NCBI GenBank assembly: GCA_965216905.1
Contig: OZ244213.1
Span: 1,984,001-2,048,000 of the forward strand
From: G965216905 sp965216905
GTDB taxonomy: Bacteria; Actinomycetota; Acidimicrobiia; Spongiisociales; ZC4RG35
Direction: 5' to 3'
DNA: 64,000 bases
The notes beneath the pieces were generated by a model. The model saw nothing but the letters and a program-made list of their open reading frames with translations. It did no database searches and was not told where the DNA came from. The position numbers and the translations under genes are program-made. Below are positions 33,424 through 41,189 of the stretch, one piece after another; the first letter of the stretch is position 1; each line of letters begins with the position of its first letter.

Positions 33424-34188
33424 ATGAGCGGACGAACGAACGGCCCGACCGATGCCGTGCTGGGTATCGATATCGGAGGGTCGGGAATCAAGGGCAACCT
33501 GGTGGACCCGTTGTCGGGGACCTTGCTCTCGCACCGGTTGAAGATCGCCACTCCCCAGCCGGCGAGCCCCGACGCGGTGGCCGAGGTGGTCGCGGAGATG
33601 GTTCGGCATTTCGCCCCCGCCGGCACCGTCGGGTGCACCTTCCCTGCCATCGTCAAACGGGGCACGGTGTGGTCCGCGGCAAACGTCGACCCGAGTTGGG
33701 TGGGCACCGACGCGGCGGAGCTCTTCGAGTCGGCGACGGAACGTCCGTTTCGGGTCGTCAACGACGCCGATGCCGCCGGTGTGGCGGAGATGAGGTTCGG
33801 GGCCGGAGTCGGGCGCAGCGGTGTGGTCTTGCTGCTCACGTTTGGGACCGGAATCGGCAGCGCCTTGTTCGTCGACGGGGTGCTGGTCCCGAACACCGAG
33901 CTCGGGCACGTCGAACTCGACGGCCATGCACCCGTGGAAGATTGGGCCGCCGCCAATGTACGGAAAGACGACGGGTTGTCGTGGAAGAAGTGGGCGAGAC
34001 GGGTCGACGCCTACCTGACCCATCTCACCCGACTGTTCTCTCCGGATCTCTACATCGTCGGCGGGGGTGTGAGCCGGAAATGGCCGCGTTACGCCGAGTA
34101 CCTGCGGGTCGAGGTCGAGACCAGGCCGGCGGAACTCGAGAACGAGGCCGGGATCGTCGGGGCGGCGATGTGCGCCTTCGGGGCGTGA
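33424..34188 (+). CDS. ppgK: Polyphosphate glucokinase
   Basis: PpgK phosphorylates glucose with polyphosphate or ATP. The 254-aa ROK-type protein has LGIDIGGSGIKGNLVD, the polyP-type segment VGCTFPAIVKRGTVWSAANV, VNDADAAGVAEM, LLTFGTGIGSALF and NTELGHVELDG, where ELGH carries the base. This type is characteristic of actinobacteria. It ends at base 34188, directly against the stop of convergent hflX. Confidence 0.93.
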   Translation: MSGRTNGPTDAVLGIDIGGSGIKGNLVDPLSGTLLSHRLKIATPQPASPDAVAEVVAEMVRHFAPAGTVGCTFPAIVKRGTVWSAANVDPSWVGTDAAELFESATERPFRVVNDADAAGVAEMRFGAGVGRSGVVLLLTFGTGIGSALFVDGVLVPNTELGHVELDGHAPVEDWAAANVRKDDGLSWKKWARRVDAYLTHLTRLFSPDLYIVGGGVSRKWPRYAEYLRVEVETRPAELENEAGIVGAAMCAFGA

Positions 34189-35532
34189 TCAGGTCGAGAA
34201 GCTCTCGAAGCGGTCGACGTGCGCGAGCGGCATCCGCACATCCAACACCGTTGACTGGTCCTCGTACTTCTCGGCGATGACGTCACCCAGCCGGTGGGCG
34301 GCGGCGACGACATCGCCCCGGTCATACGGGACCGCCAGATGCAGGAGTGTCGTCTGGGCGGCCAGCGCGGCGGTGATGCGATCGACCAGATCGGCGATGC
34401 CGGCACCGGTATGGGCGCTGATGAAGGCGGCATCCGGGAACAGGTTGCGAAGTCGTTCCACGGTGGTCTCACCGGCTGCGTCCACCTTGTTGAACACGAG
34501 CTGCTCGGCCACCTGGTCTGCGCCGATCTCGTGCAGAACGTGTCGAACGGTGGCGATCTGACCCTGAGGGTCGGGATCCAATGCGTCGACGACGTGCAGC
34601 AGCAGGTCGGCTTCCTTGACATCGTCGAGGGTTGATCGGAATGCTTCCACCAGTTGATGGGGCAACCGCCGGACGAACCCGACCGTGTCCGACACCAGTG
34701 CCACGTCGCCATTCGTGAGCCGAGTTCTGCGGACCGTGGAATCGAGTGTCGAGAACAATCGGTCCTCAACCAGGACATCGGCTTCGGTGAGCCGGTTCAA
34801 CAGCGTCGACTTGCCGGCGTTGGTGTACCCGACCAGGGCCGCCTGCGGGATCTCGGCCCGCCGCCTGGCCTTCCTCTGGGTCGCCCGGGTGCGGCTGAGG
34901 GCGGTGAGTTCGCGCTCCAGCTTCGCCACACGACCGAGGATGCGGCGGCGGTCGGTCTCCAGCTTGGTCTCGCCCGGCCCTCGGGCCAACACCCCATAGC
35001 CCTGTTGGGAGAGCTGTCTCCCTTTGCCGCGGAGGCGCGGAAGGTTGTAGCGGTGGAGCGCCAGCTCCACCTGGATCGAGCCCTCCCGAGAAGTCGCATG
35101 CTGGGCGAAGATGTCCAGGATGAGGGCCTGACGGTCCACGACGTCGACCTCGAAGACCTTGTTGAGCGATCGTTGCTGGGCGGGCGTCAGCTCGTTGTCG
35201 AACACCACGACGTCGATGTCCATCGCCCGGCCGAGGTCGGCGAGTTCTTCGGCCTTGCCCTTGCCGATGAACGTCGCCGGGTCGTACGCCCGGCGACGCA
35301 CGAGTTCGCTGCCGATCGGGTCGGATCCGGCCGTGTCGGTGAGAAGCACCAGCTCTTCGAGGGATCGCTCGGCTGCCTCGACGTCGTCGTCGGGGAGGAC
35401 GACGCCCACCAGCAATGCCTTCTGGCGGACGACCTCGAGGTCCGTGACGGTGGCGGTGAGTCGCCGCCGGCCACGGGCGACGTGGGCGCGGGCCGCCTCG
35501 GCGCGATCGGTGGAACGGGAAGTCACGGACAC
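34189..35532 (-). CDS. hflX: GTPase HflX
   Basis: HflX is a ribosome-associated GTPase that splits stalled ribosomes, often under heat stress. The 447-aa protein has the N-terminal HflX domain (FIGKGKAEELADL and FDNELTPAQQRSLN), the coiled linker GPGETKLETDRRRI and the G domain: GYTNAGKSTLLN, DTVGFVRRLPHQLV and NKVD. GTG 35532 is chosen as the first start in frame; a second GTG two codons later is possible. A small unknown gene lies just upstream on the same strand. Confidence 0.96.
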   Translation of the reverse strand: MSVTSRSTDRAEAARAHVARGRRRLTATVTDLEVVRQKALLVGVVLPDDDVEAAERSLEELVLLTDTAGSDPIGSELVRRRAYDPATFIGKGKAEELADLGRAMDIDVVVFDNELTPAQQRSLNKVFEVDVVDRQALILDIFAQHATSREGSIQVELALHRYNLPRLRGKGRQLSQQGYGVLARGPGETKLETDRRRILGRVAKLERELTALSRTRATQRKARRRAEIPQAALVGYTNAGKSTLLNRLTEADVLVEDRLFSTLDSTVRRTRLTNGDVALVSDTVGFVRRLPHQLVEAFRSTLDDVKEADLLLHVVDALDPDPQGQIATVRHVLHEIGADQVAEQLVFNKVDAAGETTVERLRNLFPDAAFISAHTGAGIADLVDRITAALAAQTTLLHLAVPYDRGDVVAAAHRLGDVIAEKYEDQSTVLDVRMPLAHVDRFESFST

Positions 35533-35572
35533 AAGGTACCGACGGGCGGTGGCACGTCACACCGAATTTCCG

Positions 35573-35896
35573 TCACAGGTATTGGCCCTCATCGCCGACG
35601 TGGTCGAGCTCCTCCTCGGCGATGATCTGGGATTCACGCACCGCCACCACCGGCGTCCCGGTGGGCGGCCACATGAATCGCCATGCTCCGGTGGGGACGG
35701 CCCAGAATCGCTGGCCGGTCTTCACATCGACGAGGGCGAGCGCGTCGTTTCCATCCTTGGTCCCAACCGGCACCAACAGCCCGGAGCGGGTCGTGGATTC
35801 GTCGGGGGAACGCCCGACTCGCCATCCGTTCAGGACCCGGTATCCGTTGTCTGCGATCGCCGCGTCGGTTGTCGAAGGCCGTTGCATCTCCATCAT
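35573..35896 (-). CDS. Small protein of unknown function
   Basis: A 107-aa reading frame on the minus strand, starting MMEMQRPSTTDAA, fills the gap between hflX and maeB and runs toward hflX (40 bp before its start). It contains no recognised domain. It has several Trp (NGWRVG, FWAVPTGAWRFMWPP) and an acidic end. No better frame is seen in this gap, and it lies in the same direction as hflX. It may be a real actinobacterial orphan, or chance. Confidence 0.5.
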   Translation of the reverse strand: MMEMQRPSTTDAAIADNGYRVLNGWRVGRSPDESTTRSGLLVPVGTKDGNDALALVDVKTGQRFWAVPTGAWRFMWPPTGTPVVAVRESQIIAEEELDHVGDEGQYL

Positions 35897-36031
35897 TCTC
35901 CCACGCCGACCGCCGGAGCCAAGACGAAGTCGGGGCCCACCGGTCCCGGCGGTCGGCGAGCGTCGGGCCGAATGCCTCCGCCGCCACGGGCGAGTCACAC
36001 GGTGGCGATGCAACGGGTTAGCGTCTCGGGC

Positions 36032-38311
36032 ATGTCCGATAGGTCGCAGTTCTCCGAAGCGCTCGATTACCACGAACGCATCCGCCCCGGAAAGACCGAG
36101 ATCCGGTCGACCAAACCCACGGCGACCCAGGCCGACCTCAGCCTTGCCTACTCGCCGGGAGTCGCCGAACCATGCCGGGTCATCGCCGATGATCCGGACG
36201 CGGTGTTCCGATTCACCAATCGAGGCAACCTCGTGGCCGTCGTCAGCAACGGGACGGCCGTGCTCGGGCTCGGCAACATCGGCCCGATGGCCGGCAAGCC
36301 CGTCATGGAAGGAAAGGCGGTGCTCTTCAAGCGGTTTGCCGACATCGACGTGTTCGATCTCGAAGTCGGATCCGAGGACCCCGAGGATGTCATCCGGTTC
36401 TGTGAGCTGCTCGAACCGACCGTCGGCGGGATCAACCTCGAGGACATCAGCGCGCCGGCATGCTTTCACATCGAGTCCACCTTACGGGACCGGCTCGACA
36501 TCCCGGTCTTCCACGACGATCAGCACGGGACCGCCATCATCGGGGGTGCGGCGTTCGTCAACGCGTTGGAGTTGGTCGGCAAGGACATCGACTCGGTGCG
36601 GGTGGTGTTCAGCGGTGCGGGCGCCGCCGGGATCGCCACCGCTCGCTTCTTCCGAGAGCTGGGGGTGACGGCGACGAACATGCTCATGGTCGACTCCCGG
36701 GGCGTCATCCACCCGGGTCGCGAGGACCTGTCCGCACTCAAACGCGAGTTCGCGGTCGAGACCGATGCCCGCGCCTTGGAAGATGCACTGCGAGAAGCGG
36801 ACGCCTTCGTGGGGGTGTCGGTGGCGGACACCGTCACGCCCGAGATGGTCCGCTCGATGGCCGACTCGCCCATCGTCTTTGCGCTCGCCAACCCTGATCC
36901 GGAGATCGCCTACGGCCTGGCCAAAGAAGCTCGGCCGGACGCCATCGTCGCCACCGGTCGCAGCGACTATCCGAATCAGGTGAACAATGTCCTGGGCTTT
37001 CCGTTCATCTTCCGAGGTGCGCTCGACGTGCGAGCGACCGGCGTCAGCGAGGGGATGAAGATCGCCGCTGCCCGGGCGCTGGCGGAACTCGCCAGGGAGC
37101 CGGTTCCCGACTCGGTGCTTCGCGCCTATGAACTCGACCGGCTCTCCTTCGGCCCCGAGTACCTCATACCCAAGCCATTCGATCCGAGGGTGCTGTGGAC
37201 GGTGGCTCCGGCCGTGGCGGTGGCGGCCGGTGAGGAGGGACTCGCCCGGAGCCCGATCGACGATGTGGACGAGTACCGACAGGCACTTCACGCCAGGTTC
37301 CAGTCGACGTACTCGTTGATCCAGTCGGTGACCGGGCGGGCCAAACGGACGCCGAAGACGGTCGTCTACCCACACGGCGACGACCTTCGGATCATCCGCG
37401 CCGCCCGGAGGGTGCTCGATGAAGGGATCGGGTCGCCTGTCCTCTTGGGTGAGACCGGCGTGATCCGCGACCTCTCGGACGAATTGGGGATCAGTTTGGA
37501 CGGCATCACCTACCTCGACCCGGTCACCGAGGTCGAGATGCGGGACCGCTACGCGGCCCGCCTCGTCGAACTGCGTCGTCACAAAGGCATGTCCAAGGCG
37601 CACGCCGCCCGAAAGGTCTATGACCCGAACGCCTTCGCCGCCCTGATGGTCGAACAGGGAGATGCCGATGCCGTGCTCGGTGGGCTGACGACGTTCTATC
37701 CGGAGACGATCCGCCCGGCCCTGCAGATCATCCAACTCGACGAGGGCCGCACCATCGCCTCGGCGGTCTATGTCGTGATAGCCCAAGGGACGCCGTACTT
37801 CTTCACCGATTGCGCGGTGAACATCGAACCCGATTCGGAGCAACTGGCCGAAATCGCCGCGGCCGCGGTCGAGATCGCAGGTGATCACTTCGACCGGCGA
37901 GCCCGCGTGGCATTTCTCAGCTACTCGGACTTCGGCTCGGCGACCGGGGACGAACCGTCTCGGGTTCGGCACGCGGTCGAGATCTTCCGTAGTCGCTACC
38001 CGGATGTGCCGGCCGACGGTGAGATGCAGGCGGACACCGCGGTGGTCGACGCGCTGGTCCGCGCCCGCCGGCCCGGGGGCGCACTCCACCGGGCCGCCAA
38101 CGTGCTGGTGTTCCCGGGCCTGACGGCCGGAAACGCGGCGTACAAGCTCTTGAACCGACTGGGTGGTGCCGACGTGATCGGTCCGATCCTCACCGGACTG
38201 GCAAAGCCCGTCCATGTCCTGCAGCGGGATGCCGAGGTCGGTGATGTCGTCAGCCTCACGGCTATCGCCGTCGCCGATGCGCAGCGGAAGGAGCGGGCGG
38301 CCGGCCGGTAG
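36032..38311 (+). CDS. maeB: NADP-dependent malic enzyme, hybrid MaeB type
   Basis: The enzyme decarboxylates malate to pyruvate with NAD(P). The 759-aa chain has an N-terminal malic domain (LAYSPGVAEPC, FHDDQHGTAI), a Rossmann domain (VFSGAGAAGIA) and a C-terminal phosphotransacetylase-like domain (from about 430) typical of MaeB hybrids, where it acts as a regulatory site. ATG 36032 begins MSDRSQFSEALDYHERIRPGK, the family start; the long open frame upstream in the same phase is not coding. Confidence 0.96.
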   Translation: MSDRSQFSEALDYHERIRPGKTEIRSTKPTATQADLSLAYSPGVAEPCRVIADDPDAVFRFTNRGNLVAVVSNGTAVLGLGNIGPMAGKPVMEGKAVLFKRFADIDVFDLEVGSEDPEDVIRFCELLEPTVGGINLEDISAPACFHIESTLRDRLDIPVFHDDQHGTAIIGGAAFVNALELVGKDIDSVRVVFSGAGAAGIATARFFRELGVTATNMLMVDSRGVIHPGREDLSALKREFAVETDARALEDALREADAFVGVSVADTVTPEMVRSMADSPIVFALANPDPEIAYGLAKEARPDAIVATGRSDYPNQVNNVLGFPFIFRGALDVRATGVSEGMKIAAARALAELAREPVPDSVLRAYELDRLSFGPEYLIPKPFDPRVLWTVAPAVAVAAGEEGLARSPIDDVDEYRQALHARFQSTYSLIQSVTGRAKRTPKTVVYPHGDDLRIIRAARRVLDEGIGSPVLLGETGVIRDLSDELGISLDGITYLDPVTEVEMRDRYAARLVELRRHKGMSKAHAARKVYDPNAFAALMVEQGDADAVLGGLTTFYPETIRPALQIIQLDEGRTIASAVYVVIAQGTPYFFTDCAVNIEPDSEQLAEIAAAAVEIAGDHFDRRARVAFLSYSDFGSATGDEPSRVRHAVEIFRSRYPDVPADGEMQADTAVVDALVRARRPGGALHRAANVLVFPGLTAGNAAYKLLNRLGGADVIGPILTGLAKPVHVLQRDAEVGDVVSLTAIAVADAQRKERAAGR

Positions 38312-38367
38312 CGGTTGGATCGCATGACCGCCGGCAATGGCGGAGACGGACGCGAACGTCCCGATCT

Positions 38368-38373
38368 GATAAT
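38368..38373 (+). promoter_or_regulatory. -10 element of the vapBC unit
   Basis: TGATAAT-like GATAAT sits 9 bp before ATG 38382, so transcription would start at or within a few bases of the start codon: a leaderless or nearly leaderless antitoxin mRNA. Confidence 0.45.
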
Positions 38374-38381
38374 CTGACCAC

Positions 38382-38624
38382 ATGTCGGATATCACTGCGA
38401 CAGACGCTGCTCGCCACTTCGCCGACGTACTCGATGGTGTCGAACACCGCGGTGAGCACTACACCATCGTGCGCCGGGGTAGGGCGGTCGCGCATCTCGG
38501 ACCCGTTTCGAGTGGGCGTGGCGCCGATGTCAAGGCGCTGCTGCGCCGGCACCGGCCCGATGCGGCGTGGTCGAAGGAATTGACCGATCTCCGAGGGCTG
38601 TTGGAGGTCGAAGACCGGTCATGA
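38382..38624 (+). CDS. Phd/YefM-type antitoxin
   Basis: The 80-aa protein fits the Phd/YefM antitoxin fold: N-terminal DNA-binding part (ITATDAARHFADVLDGVEHRGE, YTIVRRGRAVAHLGP) and a C-terminal toxin-binding tail (LRRHRPDAAWSKELTDLRGL). It neutralises the PIN-domain partner and normally represses the operon. Its stop overlaps the toxin start (ATGA). Confidence 0.88.
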   Translation: MSDITATDAARHFADVLDGVEHRGEHYTIVRRGRAVAHLGPVSSGRGADVKALLRRHRPDAAWSKELTDLRGLLEVEDRS

Positions 38625-39019
38625 GTCGGCTCCTTCTCGACTCGACCTTCCTGATCGACGTCGAGCATGGCGACGCAACTCTCGACGGTGCGATCGATGA
38701 CGACGATGACGTGGCCATCGCGGCAGTGACCGTCGCTGAGCTGCTCGTGGGAGTCAGGTTTGCCTCAGGCATCCGACGGGATGCTCGCCAGGTCTACGTC
38801 GAGGAGATCTTCGATTCGCTCCCGATCATTGCCTACGACCGCCGGGTAGCGGTCGAGCACGCCGAACTGCTCGTCGCCATTCGGGAGCAGGGTCGCCCAC
38901 GCAGCGCGCACGATCTCCTGATCGCGGCGACTGCCCGAGCCACCGACCGAACGATCGTGACCGCCGATCAGAAGGCCTTCACCGACCTTCCGGGGGTCGC
39001 GGTTGCCACCCATCGATAG
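38621..39019 (+). CDS. vapC: VapC-type PIN-domain ribonuclease toxin
   Basis: The 132-aa PIN-domain protein has the expected acidic active-site residues in LLLDSTFLIDVEHGD (Asp7), AVTVAELLVG (Glu), SAHDLLIAATA (Asp) and TADQKAF. VapC toxins cleave specific RNAs, often tRNA or 23S rRNA; the target is not predictable. It overlaps the antitoxin by 4 bp. The pair stands 12 bp outside the left direct repeat of the selC-linked element. Confidence 0.88.
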   Translation: MSRLLLDSTFLIDVEHGDATLDGAIDDDDDVAIAAVTVAELLVGVRFASGIRRDARQVYVEEIFDSLPIIAYDRRVAVEHAELLVAIREQGRPRSAHDLLIAATARATDRTIVTADQKAFTDLPGVAVATHR

Positions 39020-39030
39020 CACTCGCACAC

Positions 39031-39100
39031 GCTGTGGCGGAGGCGGACGGGAATCGAACCCGCCAGGAGTCATGCAACCCCTCACCGGTTTTGAAGACCG
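39031..39100 (-). repeat. Left attachment repeat: 3' fragment of tRNA-Sec
   Basis: These 70 bases match 40969–41038 with one mismatch. The copy holds the anticodon arm 3' part, variable arm, T arm, acceptor 3' strand and CCA of tRNA-Sec, but not the D arm or the 5' acceptor, so it is not a working tRNA. It marks the distal end of an element inserted in the 3' part of selC. Confidence 0.92.
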
Positions 39101-39275
39101 TTCGAGCCGTTTCCCGCGATGCCCGGCCTGCCAGACGAATCCCCCGAAACCCCTTGTCCCACAAGGGTTTCTGACCTTTCATCGTCTTTGGTCATCACCG
39201 GGCAGGTTGCGTCGTTGCTCGTTCTCCCGCGCCCCCAGCGCGCCCCGAGATGCTCGCCGCTGTCCCGCTCTGGTG
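39101..39275. other. Non-coding left end of the selC element
   Basis: Holds an imperfect hairpin around CCCTTGT-CCC-ACAAGGG (39151–39167) and, at about 39220–39245, a stretch resembling the 3' end of the integrase at about 40870–40905. No gene is supported. Confidence 0.5.
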
Positions 39276-39794
39276 TCAGTCGCGGAGGGTCTTGTGGATG
39301 TCCTTCATGAGGAGGACGAGATGGAGCTCGTCGGTCGGTGACTGCTCGAACTCGGGGATGAGGTGCAGATAGAAGTCGCGGGCCTGCGGTGTCTCGGCGT
39401 GCACCAGCAGCCCCCGGCAGCCGATCCCGGCGCCGAGCTGTGCGGTGCGGCTGATCACGTCGGCGAGGAGACCGGCGCCGAGTCCTTGGCCTTCGTGTCC
39501 GACCGCCACCCCGAGGCGGGCCAGCAGCGCCACCGGTTGCGGGTAACGGCCCGCACCCTTGCGGACCCGGGTCGGGGCGTCTTCGACCGAGATGCCGGCC
39601 ATCGACCAGGCGTAGTAGGCGACAACAGCACGCCCATCTACCGGGGTGACGACCAGCACCTTGGCGGTGCCGGCGGCATCCGCTTGCCGGGCGTGGAAAC
39701 GCAGCCATTCGGTCTGCTCGACGGACCGGCACTCGAAGCCGTCCACGACGTCGTCTGGTTCCAGCAGCCTGGGAGGGCGATACCGGTGGGTCAC
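39276..39794 (-). CDS. TacT-like GNAT toxin
   Basis: The 172-aa acetyltransferase pairs with a DUF1778 antitoxin, the hallmark of TacAT systems, in which the toxin acetylates the amino group of charged tRNA and blocks translation. It has RLGVAVGHEGQGLGAGLLAD (acetyl-CoA loop), LLVHAETPQARDFY with a late Tyr, and EFEQSP. GTG 39794 overlaps the antitoxin stop (GTGA). It is the second gene of the operon. Confidence 0.9.
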   Translation of the reverse strand: MTHRYRPPRLLEPDDVVDGFECRSVEQTEWLRFHARQADAAGTAKVLVVTPVDGRAVVAYYAWSMAGISVEDAPTRVRKGAGRYPQPVALLARLGVAVGHEGQGLGAGLLADVISRTAQLGAGIGCRGLLVHAETPQARDFYLHLIPEFEQSPTDELHLVLLMKDIHKTLRD

Positions 39795-40078
39795 TCGTCG
39801 TTGAATGGCGACGGTCGGGCCATCAACTCACGAAGCCCGGCCAGACCGCGGGCCGGACGCCGGTTGATCCTCTCCCACGCCTCCTGAGCGTCGGGTTCAA
39901 GGCCGAACTCGACTCGATCGGCCAACACCCGCCGTGAGGCGGTCGTCAGGTTGGTGATCACGAAGTCGGTGAGATCGGTCCCCGACGCGGCCACCGCCCG
40001 GTTGATCAGAGCGCGGTCCTCCGGGGTGGTGCGCACCTCGAGACGCTCACTCCGAGCTCGCTTTGTTTCGCTCGTCAT
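39791..40078 (-). CDS. DUF1778 (TacA-type) antitoxin
   Basis: The 95-aa ribbon-helix-helix protein contains SERLEVRTTPEDRALINRAV, typical of DUF1778 antitoxins, then a C-terminal toxin-wrapping tail (FGLEPDAQEAWERINRRP). It should neutralise the downstream GNAT toxin and repress the operon. ATG 40078 has AGGTGG 5 nt upstream; an in-frame ATG at 40099 is possible. Confidence 0.9.
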   Translation of the reverse strand: MTSETKRARSERLEVRTTPEDRALINRAVAASGTDLTDFVITNLTTASRRVLADRVEFGLEPDAQEAWERINRRPARGLAGLRELMARPSPFNDE

Positions 40079-40091
40079 ATCCACCTCGTGT

Positions 40092-40111
40092 CCGGCCATT
40101 GTACGGCCAGG
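40092..40111. promoter_or_regulatory. Possible operator of the TacAT operon
   Basis: An inverted repeat GGCC-ATTGTAC-GGCC lies about 15 bp upstream of the antitoxin start, a likely place for autoregulatory binding. It also sits at the breakpoint where the integrase fragment begins. Confidence 0.35.
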
Positions 40112-40950
40112 CGTTCGAGGTGTCAACGACAAACAAGCCAAACAGGTGCTGGCAGCACTCCTCGAGCTGGCCGTCGTCGACGGGATCATCGCCCGCTCTC
40201 CCACATCCGGAGTGAAGGCTCCGACCGTGCGGCGGCGCGAGCAACGGTTCCTCACCGCCGAACAGGTCGCGGTTCTCGCCGCCGCCGCCGAAGACGCCCA
40301 GGACGGAGCGGGGCTCATCGTCGAAACCCTGGCATGGGTGGGGATGCGATGGGGCGAACTGGTCGCTCTCAGACGGTCCCGTGTCCATCTGTTGCGTCGC
40401 CGGATCGAGATCACCGAAGCAGCCACCCGAACTCGGATCGGGCTTGTCGTGGGGGACCCCCAAGACCCACGAACGACGCCTCGTCACCATGCCTGCCTTC
40501 CTCGCCGACCACCTCGCCCCCCGACTCGGACAGATACCAGAGGATGGGTTGGTCTTCACCGCCCCCCAGGGCGGTCCGTTGCGCTCCTCACCATTCCGGC
40601 AAAGCGTGTGGGTGCCAGCCGTCAGAACTGCCGGGCTCGAACAGCTCCGCATCCACGACCTGCGAGCCACCGCCGCCTCGCTCATGATCTCCTCCGGAGC
40701 CAACATCAAAGCCGTCCAACGCCAACTCGGACACGCCGCAGCAGCTATGACACTCGACCTCTACGGACACCTCTACGAGGACGACCTCGACACCCTCGCA
40801 GACGCCCTCGACCGCCGCTACACCACAGCAACGACACCCGGACATTCCCGTCCCGGACGCGCCCCCAACGATTCTCCCGCGCCCCTATCGCGCCCCCAGC
40901 GCGCCCCCAAGCACTCAGGGGACCCCGTCGCGATCGAGGGCCAGGGCTGA
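40110..40950 (+). pseudogene. Tyrosine recombinase/integrase, 5'-truncated and frameshifted
   Basis: The frame first encodes part of the integrase core-binding domain (KQAKQVLAALLELAVVDGII, then RREQRFLTAEQVAVLAAA) and the start of the catalytic domain (GMRWGELVALR, holding the first catalytic Arg). It then shifts by one base near a run of five G at 40451–40455. The second frame carries TPKTHERRLV, IHDLRATAASLMISSGA (His/Arg), QRQLGHA and the Tyr in LYGHLYEDDL. The first 120 or so residues are missing, with no start codon. It points at the intact tRNA-Sec, as integrases usually do. Confidence 0.85.
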
Positions 40951-40972
40951 AGTAGCCCGAAACGACGGGCTG

Positions 40973-41067
40973 TGGCGGAGGCGGACGGGAATCGAACCCG
41001 CCAGGAGTCTTGCAACCCCTCACCGGTTTTGAAGACCGGGGAGCCCACCAGGCGCTCGGACGCCTCC
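40973..41067 (-). tRNA. selC: tRNA-Sec (TCA), CCA encoded
   Basis: On the minus strand a 95-nt gene starts GGAGGCGT and ends CCGCCTCC-G-CCA. The anticodon stem CCGGT/ACCGG encloses CTTCAAA, anticodon TCA (41030–41032). The long acceptor, long variable arm and TTCGATT T-loop are those of selenocysteine tRNA. It implies that the organism makes selenoproteins; selA, selB and selD are not in the window. Its 3' 70 bases (40969–41038) form the right attachment repeat. Confidence 0.94.
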
Positions 41068-41189
41068 ACGCCGAAACGGTAATCGGCCGTCGAGGGATCA
41101 GACCATGCCGAGGGGACGCCACTCCGGCGCCGGGCCGAAAGGGAGCGTGATCGACGTTCGAGCTGCCGGGCGCCGGTAACCTGCACCCC

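Larger units (their letters stand above)
39031..41038. mobile_element. Remnant integrative element in selC (tRNA-Sec)
   Basis: A 2-kb segment is bounded by 70-bp direct repeats of the 3' part of tRNA-Sec, the intact tRNA lying on the right. Inside are a TacT/TacA-type pair (minus) and a 5'-truncated, frameshifted tyrosine integrase pointing at the intact tRNA. This is the standard layout of a tRNA-targeting element, reduced by deletion. Similar CGCGCCCCCAGCGCGCC stretches occur near 39230 and 40890. Confidence 0.85.

Noticed and set aside
35159..36031. Upstream in-frame extension of the malic enzyme gene
   Set aside because: The family N-terminus begins at 36032; the extension crosses the hflX start and has no recognisable protein character.
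39031..39100. Second functional tRNA-Sec
   Set aside because: The copy lacks the D arm and 5' acceptor strand and has one mismatch; it is an attachment-site duplicate.
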